DNA of 22,137 bases from CAYMSF01 sp964542255. Its GTDB lineage: Bacteria; Verrucomicrobiota; Lentisphaeria; Victivallales; Victivallaceae. The DNA is taken from NCBI GenBank assembly GCA_964542255.1, contig CAZITV010000023.1, positions 1-22,137 on the forward strand, read 5' to 3'. The translations under genes were made by a program, and so were the position numbers. The notes beneath the pieces were generated by a model. That model was not told the DNA's origin. It did not search any database and saw only the letters and a program-made list of their open reading frames with translations. Position 1 is the first letter of the stretch. The number at the start of each line of letters is the position of its first letter. Below, one piece after another: positions 14,496 to 22,137 of the stretch.

Positions 14496-16610
14496 ATGAC
14501 AGAAAGCAAAATGCGGCTGCAGCGGCTTGGCGGCAGTTTTCAATTGGACATTAGAACCGCTTCCGATATTAAACATATTACTAAACTGCATCCGGCGCGC
14601 TGGGCTGCGACCTCTGCCGCAATAGATAGCCTCAATTGCGACCCGCGTTTTCTGGAATTACTCGATACTGACCAAAACGGCCGGATTCGCAGCGATGAAA
14701 TTGTCAACGCGATAAACTGGCTGGTCGAGATGTTTAAATCTACTGACAGCCTGAAAAGCGGTGATGGCAGTCTCAATTTGACCGAACTCAGCGAAACCGC
14801 AGCATCGGCTCAAACGCTGACCTTGGCAGCTTCAGCAATATTTCCCGAATGCGGCAATAAAATTACGCTGGAAAATGTCCGCAATGCCAGAAAAACGATT
14901 ACCGACGGAGCACTTAAAGGCAATGGTGTAATCACCGCGATGGCGTTTAAACATACCGCCGCTGAACCATTGGCACAACTGGTCATTAAAAGCACCGGCG
15001 GTATCGCCGGCGCAGACAAGATTGTCGGCATTACCGCACTGCTCCTCGATGGTTTCATTGAGCGCGCCGCAAAATGTTTAAAACAGGCGAAAAATCTAAA
15101 TTCGGAAAACAGCGAGCGGAAAAATCTCGACAACTATGTCAAATACCGCAAAATGCACGATAAAATTGATGAATATTTCAGTTACTGCCGTTTGATTCAA
15201 CTGGAACCGGCGCGCCTGGCGCAGTTCTGCTCCAATACTGATGCGATGACGCCGCTGGATACAAAAAACGGCGCAGCCGTTAATGACTATCTTAACGCCG
15301 CCCCGCTGGCATTTCCAACCGCCGCAATGACTTTGGACTTTAATGGTAAAATCAATCCCGGCTGTCAGGCGGCAGCAGCAGAGTTTTCTACTGCCTTTGC
15401 CATTGGTGTTTTAACTGCAGCAGAGTGGGAACAACTCAAAAATGCGTTTGCCGATTATGAAGAATATTTGAATGCTTCGGAAGAATTGACGTTATCCGAT
15501 TTCTGCTGGCGCGAGCTTTCCAGTTATTTAAGCGGCAGTGCCCTGATCGAATTACGGGCGTTGTTTAACCGTGATACGATGCTCAACAAGCAATTATGTC
15601 AATTGAATGAACTGGAAAAGTTGATATTGTGCAAGCAGCACTTTTTAAAGTTTACCCGCAATTTTATTTCGTTTAGTGAACTATTTTCGCCGGAACATCA
15701 ATCCATGATTCAGGCGGGAACGCTTATTTTAGATGGCCGCTGTTTCGATTTAACAATAAAAATCAAGGATATTCAGGAACACAAAAAACTGGCAGCCAAA
15801 TGCAACATTTACACACTGTATATGGAATTAAAACGGAAAAATTTAACTGCGGCCGATCCGGCGCAAATTAATTGCTCAATGCTCATCGCCGCGGCGGTCA
15901 CTGAAGGCACCTGCTCCCGGATTTATGCCGGCAAACCCGGCATCTTTATCGGCTGGGATGGTTCATATTGGGATGGTAAAATTATCGAAATTGTCCCAGG
16001 CCCCGTCTCGTTGTGGCAATCACTGCTGCTGCCAATCACAAATTTAAATAATTTTCTGTTCAATAAATTGGAAAAATTCACCTCGTTGTCCAATCTGCAG
16101 CAGACACTGGACAAGAGTTTGAGCAATGCCGCGCCGGCGGCAGGAAAGCCGGGCGGGCTTATCGGCGGCGGATCATTACTGGTGTTATGCGGCGGAGTTG
16201 GTCTCGCCGCGGTAGGCAGCAGTGTGGCGTTTATCATCAAATCACTGGCACAAATTTCAGCGCTGAAATTAATCTGCTGGATTGTGATAATTTTGTTATT
16301 GATTTCACTGCCGCCGGTAATTGCCGGGATTTACAAGCTGCGCCGGCGTAATCTTGGATTATTTTTAGAAGCGGCGGGCTGGGCGGTTAACTTGCCGCTG
16401 CGGCTCGGCACCCGCGCTGGCAGACTGTTCACCGGCGTACCGCGTTATCCTGAACATGCCCAGCTAATTGAACTAGAACAACTCAAAAGCCTCTTAAAAA
16501 CCGAACGGTTTCAAACCCGCTGCAGTTGTAACAAATTTCCCTTAATCACCGCGATTGTCTTCACGTTATGGGTTCTGGTGATGATGATACTCCATTATTA
16601 TCCATTCTAA
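14496..16610 (+). CDS. EF-hand-bearing membrane protein of unknown function
   Basis: I do not recognise this 704-residue protein as a named family. Near the N-terminus residues 57-68 form a canonical 12-residue EF-hand loop, DTDQNGRIRSDE, with ligands at 1, 3, 5 and a Glu at 12. A weaker second loop, SGDGSLNLTE, follows about 30 residues later, so calcium binding is plausible. The bulk (about 100-550) is a soluble, helix-rich region. The C-terminal part has three hydrophobic segments at about 557-580, 590-612 and 682-702, so the protein is probably anchored in the inner membrane by its C-terminus. There is no N-terminal signal peptide, which would leave the EF-hand in the cytoplasm. The ATG at 14496 is preferred over 14487 because of CGGAG at 14481-14485. 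It lies between aroC and uvrB, 18 and 17 bases from them. A Cys pair (CSC) sits before the last helix. Confidence 0.75.
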   Translation: MTESKMRLQRLGGSFQLDIRTASDIKHITKLHPARWAATSAAIDSLNCDPRFLELLDTDQNGRIRSDEIVNAINWLVEMFKSTDSLKSGDGSLNLTELSETAASAQTLTLAASAIFPECGNKITLENVRNARKTITDGALKGNGVITAMAFKHTAAEPLAQLVIKSTGGIAGADKIVGITALLLDGFIERAAKCLKQAKNLNSENSERKNLDNYVKYRKMHDKIDEYFSYCRLIQLEPARLAQFCSNTDAMTPLDTKNGAAVNDYLNAAPLAFPTAAMTLDFNGKINPGCQAAAAEFSTAFAIGVLTAAEWEQLKNAFADYEEYLNASEELTLSDFCWRELSSYLSGSALIELRALFNRDTMLNKQLCQLNELEKLILCKQHFLKFTRNFISFSELFSPEHQSMIQAGTLILDGRCFDLTIKIKDIQEHKKLAAKCNIYTLYMELKRKNLTAADPAQINCSMLIAAAVTEGTCSRIYAGKPGIFIGWDGSYWDGKIIEIVPGPVSLWQSLLLPITNLNNFLFNKLEKFTSLSNLQQTLDKSLSNAAPAAGKPGGLIGGGSLLVLCGGVGLAAVGSSVAFIIKSLAQISALKLICWIVIILLLISLPPVIAGIYKLRRRNLGLFLEAAGWAVNLPLRLGTRAGRLFTGVPRYPEHAQLIELEQLKSLLKTERFQTRCSCNKFPLITAIVFTLWVLVMMILHYYPF

Positions 16611-16627
16611 TCGCGGGTCATAAAACT

Positions 16628-18685
16628 ATGGGCAAATTCAAACTGGTATCGGATTTTCCGCCGGCCGGCGACCAGCCGCAAGCCATCAGCGCACTGCTGT
16701 CCGGACTAAAGCAGCAGCACCAATGCCAAACGCTACTTGGAGTAACCGGTTCAGGTAAAACTTTCACTCTCGCCAACGTTATCGCCGAAGCTAACCGTCC
16801 CGCACTGGTACTCTCTCATAATAAAACTCTCGCAGCTCAACTTTACAGCGAATTCAAAGCCTTTTTTCCGGAAAACGCTGTAGAATATTTTATCAGTTAT
16901 TATGATTACTACTTACCCGAATCATATATCCCGCAAACCGATACCTACATCGCCAAAGATGCCAGTATTAATGAAAATATCGAGCGGCTCCGGCTCTCCG
17001 CGACCAGTTCTTTGCTTGAACGCCGCGATGTTATCGTTGTCGCCAGCGTGTCCTGTATTTACGGTCTTGGCGCACCGGAAGATTACCGCCGGATGTGTGT
17101 AGAGCTGAACACCGGAATGAGTATAAAGCGCAATGAGCTGCTCCGGCGGCTGGTCAGCATCCAATATAACCGCAATGACACTGCGCCGGAAAAAGGCGAA
17201 TTCCGCGTCAAAGGCGACACCGTGGATATTTTTGAACCACAGCGCGAAGAATTTGTGCGCATTGCATTCTGGGGCGATGAAATCGAAAAAATTTCCAGGC
17301 ACGAATGTATATCCGGACGATTAAAGGCGCAGTTGGATAAGACGATGCTGTTCCCCTGTAAACACTTCGTGATGCCGCCGGAACGGATTGAAAACGCCAT
17401 TGCTCAAATTAAGGCGGAAATGCGGCAGCGGGTGGACTATTTTGAACAATCCGGCCGTTTAGTCGAGGCACAGCGTATTTACCAGCGGGTAAATTATGAT
17501 ATTGAAATGATCCGCGAAATTGGTTATTGCAGCGGCATAGAAAATTATTCAATGTATCTGTCCGAGCGTCACCCCGGCAGCCGTCCGTTCTGCTTGTTTG
17601 ATTTTTTTCCAAAGGATTTTATTACGATTGTTGATGAATCACACGTAACGATTCCGCAACTCGGTGCAATGTACAAGGCAGACCGCAGCCGCAAGGAAAC
17701 ATTAGTTGAGCATGGGTTCAGACTGCCGTCGGCGCTGGAAAACCGCCCGCTGCAGTTTGCCGAATTTGAACAACTGCGCGGTGATGCAATTTTCGTCTCC
17801 GCCACACCGGGCGAATATGAATTAAAGCTTTCCGGTTGCCCTGTTGAACAAATTAACCGCCCCACCGGTCTGCTGGATCCGGCAATTGAAATCAGACCGC
17901 TGGACGGACAAATTGATGACGTCATGGCGGAAATTCGCAGGTGCGCCGAAACCGGCGGACGGGTTCTGGTTACCACAATGACGAAAAAAAGCGCGGAACG
18001 CCTCGCTGACTATCTCAACAATCTGGGGTTGCGTACCAGCTATCTGCATTCAGAACTTGATGCGCTGACCCGGGTCCGAGTCATCGCGCAACTCCGCGAA
18101 GGCAAATTTGACTGCCTTATCGGCATTAATTTATTGCGCGAGGGCATTGACCTGCCGGAGGTGACGCTGGTAGCCATTCTTGATGCTGACAAAGAGGGAT
18201 TTCTGCGTTCAGAACGCTCACTGATTCAGGTTGCCGGGCGGGCGGCGCGTAATATTGACGGTAAAGTTATTTTGTATGCCGACAAATTCACCCCCAGCAT
18301 CCGCAAGCTGATTGAAACCAGCCATTCCCGCCGAATGCGGCAGCAGCAATTCAATAATCTGCATCACATCATCCCAAAAACCATCGTCAATTCCAACCGC
18401 ATCTCCATCATGGATGCCGTCGCCGGCAAACAAAAGAAATATAGCTATCAGGATGCCGCGGCACAGGTTTTCGGTATCAACGAACCAGTTGGCGAATATG
18501 GCGGCAAAGCCATTACCGAACAGGAACTTCAAGAACTTATTACTGAATTGGAACGGGAAATGATTGACGCTGCCGAAAAATTAGAATTTGAACGCGCCGC
18601 TTCGCTCCGTGACCAGTTAAAAAAAATCACGGTTTCACCGGCGGCGTCAACCCTGGGCGTAAAGAGACCCGGTCAGAAGTTATGA
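16628..18685 (+). CDS. uvrB: Excinuclease ABC subunit B
   Basis: Damage-verifying subunit of the UvrABC nucleotide excision repair system; it clamps a DNA strand and recruits UvrC. The 685 residues show Walker A GVTGSGKT at 38-45, the beta-hairpin with YYDYY at 91-95, the DESH box at 336-339, and the helicase motif VAGRAARN. A UVR domain at about 631-670 would contact UvrC. Length and spacing are near the E. coli protein. The open frame extends upstream into the EF-hand gene; the ATG at 16628 gives the standard MGKFKLVSDFPPAGDQ start, though with a poor ribosome site, so coupling with the gene before it is likely. The stop overlaps the end of the convergent DUF1015 gene by 13 bases. No SOS (LexA) box was noticed. 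Confidence 0.97.
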   Translation: MGKFKLVSDFPPAGDQPQAISALLSGLKQQHQCQTLLGVTGSGKTFTLANVIAEANRPALVLSHNKTLAAQLYSEFKAFFPENAVEYFISYYDYYLPESYIPQTDTYIAKDASINENIERLRLSATSSLLERRDVIVVASVSCIYGLGAPEDYRRMCVELNTGMSIKRNELLRRLVSIQYNRNDTAPEKGEFRVKGDTVDIFEPQREEFVRIAFWGDEIEKISRHECISGRLKAQLDKTMLFPCKHFVMPPERIENAIAQIKAEMRQRVDYFEQSGRLVEAQRIYQRVNYDIEMIREIGYCSGIENYSMYLSERHPGSRPFCLFDFFPKDFITIVDESHVTIPQLGAMYKADRSRKETLVEHGFRLPSALENRPLQFAEFEQLRGDAIFVSATPGEYELKLSGCPVEQINRPTGLLDPAIEIRPLDGQIDDVMAEIRRCAETGGRVLVTTMTKKSAERLADYLNNLGLRTSYLHSELDALTRVRVIAQLREGKFDCLIGINLLREGIDLPEVTLVAILDADKEGFLRSERSLIQVAGRAARNIDGKVILYADKFTPSIRKLIETSHSRRMRQQQFNNLHHIIPKTIVNSNRISIMDAVAGKQKKYSYQDAAAQVFGINEPVGEYGGKAITEQELQELITELEREMIDAAEKLEFERAASLRDQLKKITVSPAASTLGVKRPGQKL

Positions 18686-19905
18686 CAGACCATGCCATCC
18701 CGCAGTTTTGGCTCAAACCACGTTGACTTTGGCGGCATAATTTCACCGGCATCGGCAATATCCATCAATTGTTCCAGCGTCGTCGGATACATGGAAAACG
18801 CCACTGCATAACTGCCGCTGTTGACCAGTTTTTCCAATTCAGCAGTACCGCGGATGCCGCCGATAAAATCAATTTCCTTGCTGGTGCGCGGGTCAGTAAT
18901 CCCCAGCAGCGGTGATAAAATATTGTCCTGCAGGATGCTGACATCAAGCCGTTCAATTACTCCCAGCTCAGCCGGATTGAATTTTGGCTTGACCAAATAC
19001 CACTGGCGGTCAATATACATACAAAATTGCCCGCCGCACTCGGGTTGCGGCTGCGCCGTTTGAGATAACTCAAATTTCTCTTTAAGTTTGGCAAAAAATT
19101 GCTCCATGCTTAAACCATGCAAACTTTTTACCGCACGGTTATAAGGCAGAATCCGCAACTGTGAAGCCGGAAACGTAACCGCAAGAAAATAGTTGTAATC
19201 TTCAGTGCCGGAGGATTTTGCTCCGTTTTTGGGGCTGCATTCTGCAGCGGTTCGCGCTGCAGCCGCGCTGCGGTGATGACCGTCGGCAATATATAGATAC
19301 GGGACTGCCTGGAATAATTTGGCAAGGGTATTGCCGTCATTGACATTTGCGCGCCACAAGGTATGCTGTATGCCATCGGCGGCGGTAAAATCAAACAATG
19401 GCACGCTTCGGGTTATTTCATTGATTTTATTATCAATTGCCTGATCATCGCGGTAGGTCAAAAACGCGGGTCCGGTATGAGAACGCAGTGTCATTACATG
19501 GCGGGTGCGGTCATCTTCTTTGTCTTTTCTGGTTTTTTCATGTTTTTTGATGATATCATGATTATACTCTTCGGCGGAGACCGCGCCAACCACTCCGGTT
19601 TGGATATGGCTGCCCATCTTTAAGCGGTAAACATAAAGATGCTTCTCAGCATCCTGACGCAAAGGCGCCGCCGCGCACAACCGTTTAAAATTCTCCAGCG
19701 CTTTCGCATAGACCTGGTCATCGTGCAAATCAATGCCTGCCGCTAATTCTATTTCAGGGCGCGAAACCCGCAAAAAACTCAGCGGATTACCTTCAGCCAG
19801 TTGCGCTGCTTCTTCAGTGTTGACTACATCATACGGTACCGCCGCCACCTTTGCCGCCACTTGCGGTTCGGGCAGCAACCCGTTAAATGGAAGTACTGTC
19901 GCCAT
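18673..19905 (-). CDS. DUF1015 family protein
   Basis: A 410-residue member of the DUF1015 family, recognised by its N-terminal AAVPYDVV turn after a Pro-Phe-Asn start, the HEKTR segment (as KKHEKTRKDKEDDRTRH) and the hallmark YIADGHHRSAAA. The family is widespread in anaerobes and often lies near serine-pathway genes, and a phosphotransfer or phosphatase role has been suggested; the biochemical function is not settled, so none is assigned. No signal peptide or membrane segment. AAGGAA precedes the ATG by about 11 bases. A promoter with 17-base spacing lies about 120 bases upstream. Convergent with uvrB, with a 13-base overlap of the 3' ends. Confidence 0.88.
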   Translation of the reverse strand: MATVLPFNGLLPEPQVAAKVAAVPYDVVNTEEAAQLAEGNPLSFLRVSRPEIELAAGIDLHDDQVYAKALENFKRLCAAAPLRQDAEKHLYVYRLKMGSHIQTGVVGAVSAEEYNHDIIKKHEKTRKDKEDDRTRHVMTLRSHTGPAFLTYRDDQAIDNKINEITRSVPLFDFTAADGIQHTLWRANVNDGNTLAKLFQAVPYLYIADGHHRSAAAARTAAECSPKNGAKSSGTEDYNYFLAVTFPASQLRILPYNRAVKSLHGLSMEQFFAKLKEKFELSQTAQPQPECGGQFCMYIDRQWYLVKPKFNPAELGVIERLDVSILQDNILSPLLGITDPRTSKEIDFIGGIRGTAELEKLVNSGSYAVAFSMYPTTLEQLMDIADAGEIMPPKSTWFEPKLRDGMVCHNF

Positions 19906-20028
19906 TGCTTATTATTCCTTAAATTTTTGCAGCGCGTCCGGCGAAACTGTTGCCGCCGCGCCTATTTGTCTAAATTTCCTGACTGATTGCCAACGTATAT
20001 TTATCATTGGCTTATTAAATTAGCTCTT

Positions 20029-20057
20029 GATATAGACTTTTGCCACTGCCAATTCAA
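20029..20057 (-). promoter_or_regulatory. Predicted promoter of the DUF1015 gene
   Basis: Read on the - strand: TTGAAT (20052-20057), a 17-base spacer, and TATATC (20029-20034). Transcription would start near 20022, leaving a leader of about 115 bases. The leader holds a GCCAA/TTGGC dyad that may form a loose hairpin. Prediction from hexamers only. Confidence 0.45.
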
Positions 20058-20141
20058 TGATTTATTACAAGCGCTGCCAGTCCAAGCAGCGGAATTTTTT
20101 TTGCCAACGGAATTGATTAATTGAATTTTTTATTTATGGAT

Positions 20142-20169
20142 TTGCAAAATGTTACAAATAAAGTATATT
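20142..20169 (+). promoter_or_regulatory. Predicted promoter of rpsD
   Basis: TTGCAA (20142-20147), a 16-base spacer and TATATT (20164-20169) form a good sigma70-like promoter. It would give a leader of about 100 bases that contains the hairpins at 20175-20238. A second possible promoter, TTGACA (20224-20229), 16 bases and TATTAA (20246-20251), lies inside that leader and would bypass it. Confidence 0.5.
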
Positions 20170-20174
20170 AGAGG

Positions 20175-20238
20175 TTCTTGTTTATCAAGAAGAAGGCTCC
20201 AGGCCCCATTATTAATAATGTGCTTGACACCTGAAGCC
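20175..20238 (+). promoter_or_regulatory. Structured leader of rpsD, candidate autoregulatory element
   Basis: Two hairpins follow the predicted start site: TTCTTG (20175-20180) with CAAGAA (20186-20191), and GGCTCCAGG (20195-20203) with CCTGAAGCC (20230-20238), the latter with one mismatch. The loop of the second encloses a perfect 14-base palindrome, CATTATTAATAATG (20207-20220). In other bacteria S4 represses its own mRNA by binding such leaders; that this one does so is inference. Confidence 0.45.
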
Positions 20239-20276
20239 GGACAAATATTAACTCTTTAAAGTAAAGGAGCGAAGGG

Positions 20277-20882
20277 ATGGCAACTGCAAGTCGAGCTAAA
20301 CACAAATTCTGTCGCCGTATCGGGTCGTGCGTATGGAATGATCCAAAGTGCCCGAGCGCAAAACGTCCGTATCCTGCCGGCCAGCACGGCAAGACCGGCA
20401 AAAAAAAGAAACTCTCCGGTTATGGTGAGTTGATGATGGAAAAACAGAAACTGCGCGCTCATTACGCCATTTCTGAAAAACAATTGGTTCTCGCATTCAA
20501 AAACGCCAAAGCAGGCGAAGCGAAAACCAATGAAAAATTGTTCCGCTCTATCGAACAGCGTCTTGACGCGGTTCTCTATCATAGCGGTTTTGCACCATCC
20601 ATTTTCGCGTCAAAACAATTTATCGCTCACGGACACATTCTCGTGAACGGCAAAAAAGTTGACCGCGGCTCATGCATCATCAAAGAAGGTCATGTCGTTT
20701 CTATCAACGCCGAAAAATCACCGACTATCGCAGAAATTGCCAGAAAAGGCAATGCGACTCCGCCGGGTTATATGGAAGTTGATACCGAAGCGTTAAAGAT
20801 TACTTTGGTTCGCGCCCCGGATTTATCTGAAATCCCGGTAAACGCCAATATCATGAGTGTTATCGAGTATTACGCCCGATAA
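20277..20882 (+). CDS. rpsD: 30S ribosomal protein S4
   Basis: Primary 16S rRNA-binding protein that nucleates small-subunit assembly and shapes decoding accuracy. The 201 residues show the PAGQHGKTGKKKKLSGYGE block, the EKQKLRAHYAISEKQL helix and an S4 RNA-binding domain (EQRLDAVLYHSGFAPS through HILVNGKKV). The N-terminal region has Cys12, Cys18 and Cys25 together with His9, a possible zinc site with altered spacing compared with the four-Cys zinc S4 proteins. AAAGGAG lies at about 20262-20268, upstream of the ATG. The gene stands alone with its own promoter, leader and terminator, rather than in the alpha operon. This layout, as in Bacillus, fits autoregulation. Confidence 0.97.
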   Translation: MATASRAKHKFCRRIGSCVWNDPKCPSAKRPYPAGQHGKTGKKKKLSGYGELMMEKQKLRAHYAISEKQLVLAFKNAKAGEAKTNEKLFRSIEQRLDAVLYHSGFAPSIFASKQFIAHGHILVNGKKVDRGSCIIKEGHVVSINAEKSPTIAEIARKGNATPPGYMEVDTEALKITLVRAPDLSEIPVNANIMSVIEYYAR

Positions 20883-20905
20883 TTTGTGTTCAGCACAAAA
20901 TTTTA

Positions 20906-20941
20906 TCCCGGAGTCGCCTAATGCGATTTCGGGATTTTTTT
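20906..20941 (+). terminator. Rho-independent terminator of rpsD
   Basis: A 12-bp stem (20906-20917 with 20923-20934, two G-U pairs) with the loop CTAAT is followed by seven Ts at 20935-20941. It starts 24 bases after the rpsD stop codon. A textbook intrinsic terminator. Confidence 0.92.
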
Positions 20942-20944
20942 ATG

Positions 20945-21020
20945 TCGTACGAGGATTTATGGCAAAAATCGGCGCCAAAGATCAATCGGATATCTATCAA
21001 TGCAGGCAAATTGGTATTAA
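20945..21020 (+). repeat. Dispersed repeat, copy B
   Basis: This 76-base segment is about 84 percent identical to 8460-8534 in the same orientation. It lies directly between the rpsD terminator and bioF. Here the repeat happens to be open in the bioF frame, so it could be translated as an N-terminal extension from an ATG at 20942, but no ribosome site precedes that ATG, only the terminator T-run. Confidence 0.75.
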
Positions 21021-21037
21021 CAACTGGTGTTGAACTA

Positions 21038-22137
21038 ATGAATTGGCTGAAATCACTGCAAACCGAACTTGATGAACTGCGCAGTCGGGAACAGTTCCGG
21101 CAGCTGCGCGATATTTCCACCTTTACCGGACTGAATCTTTCCGGCAATGACTATTTAGGTATCGGCGAAAACTTGGTTTGGCGTGAAGAATTTTATCAGC
21201 AGCTGAGTCTGCCCGAAAACCAGCATCACTCACGGTTGTCAGCGTCCTCATCCCGACTGCTTACCGGCAATCATCAGGGATACCGCGAACTGGAAGACAA
21301 GCTGTCACAATGGTATAACGGATGCGCCGCCCTAGTCTTCAACAGCGGCTACCATGCCAATCTCGGCATACTCCCGGCACTGGCAGATACCGGTGATATT
21401 ATCCTCTCCGATAAACTAAATCACGCCAGTATTATTGACGGCATCAGGCTAAGCGGCGCCGAATTTCACCGTTACCCACACCTCAACTACGAACGCCTCG
21501 AACAACTGCTAAAAAAACACGCAGATGGCAATAAACGTATATTCATCGTGACTGAATCAGTATTCAGTATGGACGGCGACATTGCCGACCTGCAAATCCT
21601 TGCCGCGTTAAAAAACCGCTATAATGCAATTTTAATCGTAGATGAAGCACATGCCGTCGGCGTATTCGGTAAAACCGGCGCCGGTATTGCCGAGTTGGAG
21701 AATTTAATCGATCAAGTTGATATTATCATCGGCACTTTCGGTAAAGCGCTATGCTCTTCCGGAGCATATGCAATTATGCATCCAACTGTCCGGGAATATC
21801 TCATCAACAAGATGCGGCCGTTGATTTTTACCACGGCATTGCCGCCGATAATTACCTGCTGGAGCAGTTTCATCGTGGATAAGGTCAGGGAAATGAACGC
21901 CGAAAGACTTTTTTTACAGTCCATTGCACGAGAATTCCGCTCCGCATTGACCAATGCCGGCGGAAAAACCGGCGGAAACTCGCAGATTGTACCATTGCTC
22001 ATCGGCGATAACGCCGCCACTGTTCAGCTTTCTGAACATCTCCGCAGTGCCGGTTATCTGGTATTTCCAGTGCGTCCCCCGACCGTGCCGCCCGGCACTG
22101 CCCGCCTCCGCTTTTCGCTCTCCGCCAAGATGTCCGG
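21038..22137 (+). CDS. bioF: 8-amino-7-oxononanoate synthase, cut by the window end
   Basis: PLP enzyme that condenses pimeloyl-ACP (or -CoA) with L-alanine in biotin synthesis. About 366 residues are visible; the family is near 385, so some 20 residues are missing at the right edge. Landmarks are NLSGNDYLG at 33-41, SRLLTGNHQGY, the PLP-ring Asp202 in VDEAHAVGVFG, the Schiff-base Lys236 in TFGKALCSSGA, and the C-terminal RPPTVPPGTARLRFSLSA. Related alpha-oxoamine synthases (Kbl, HemA, Spt) differ in these parts; BioF fits best. The ATG at 21038 gives the normal length before NDYLG. The frame stays open upstream to an ATG at 20942, but that region is the dispersed repeat. The rest of a biotin operon may follow beyond the window. 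Confidence 0.9.
   Translation, partial: MNWLKSLQTELDELRSREQFRQLRDISTFTGLNLSGNDYLGIGENLVWREEFYQQLSLPENQHHSRLSASSSRLLTGNHQGYRELEDKLSQWYNGCAALVFNSGYHANLGILPALADTGDIILSDKLNHASIIDGIRLSGAEFHRYPHLNYERLEQLLKKHADGNKRIFIVTESVFSMDGDIADLQILAALKNRYNAILIVDEAHAVGVFGKTGAGIAELENLIDQVDIIIGTFGKALCSSGAYAIMHPTVREYLINKMRPLIFTTALPPIITCWSSFIVDKVREMNAERLFLQSIAREFRSALTNAGGKTGGNSQIVPLLIGDNAATVQLSEHLRSAGYLVFPVRPPTVPPGTARLRFSLSAKMS

Noticed and set aside
20890..21147. An 85-residue open frame on the - strand near the rpsD terminator
   Set aside because: It is antisense to the terminator, the repeat and the start of bioF, with no supporting features.

Overview
The window reads as a piece of a bacterial chromosome of moderate GC, probably metagenome-derived because it holds a 100-N scaffold gap at 9734-9833. 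Several traits point, with low to moderate confidence, to the PVC group and perhaps Lentisphaerota: a long SecA with an extra block between its first nucleotide-binding region and the rest plus a SEC-C tail, a divergent GH28-type beta-helix protein, a solitary rpsD with its own leader, and loose gene clusters with Lys/Ala-rich small proteins. No phage, insertion sequence, CRISPR array, tRNA or rRNA was seen.

Layout from left to right. (1) 187-3713, + strand: a four-domain sulfur-transfer flavoprotein (CoA-disulfide-reductase-like, rhodanese, TusA, DsrE-like) overlapping a PHP-domain hydrolase. (2) 3714-4094: no protein gene, but 3772-3961 can fold almost completely into one long interrupted rod, like a 6S RNA; this is the most interesting unexplained structure in the window. 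(3) 4095-8107, + strand: a small zinc-ribbon protein, pyrE and secA, ending at a strong terminator. (4) 8108-8530: a spacer with hairpins and one copy of a 75-76 bp dispersed repeat. (5) 8531-11545, - strand: a GH28-like protein (5' end lost in the gap), ahcY (3' end lost in the gap), and a 32-residue Lys-rich peptide gene with its own terminator. The apparent ahcY-GH28 fusion is an artefact of reading through Ns.

(6) 11888-18685, + strand: a good sigma70-type promoter drives a tight cluster argB-aroK-aroC-(EF-hand membrane protein)-uvrB. It joins arginine synthesis, the late shikimate pathway, an unrecognised calcium-type membrane protein and excision repair. (7) 18673-19905, - strand: a DUF1015 protein convergent with uvrB, their ends overlapping by 13 bp. 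(8) 19906-20276: a divergent regulatory region with promoters for both sides and a structured rpsD leader. (9) 20277-20882: rpsD with a textbook terminator. (10) 20945-21020: the second copy of the dispersed repeat. (11) 21038 to the window end: bioF, cut by the window edge.

Most genes are housekeeping: pyrimidine, arginine, aromatic and biotin synthesis, protein export, methyl-cycle recycling, DNA repair and translation. The novelty lies mainly in the spacers (rod RNA, dispersed repeat, rpsD leader, operator-like dyads) and in three less ordinary proteins (the four-domain sulfur protein, the EF-hand membrane protein and the Lys-rich peptide).
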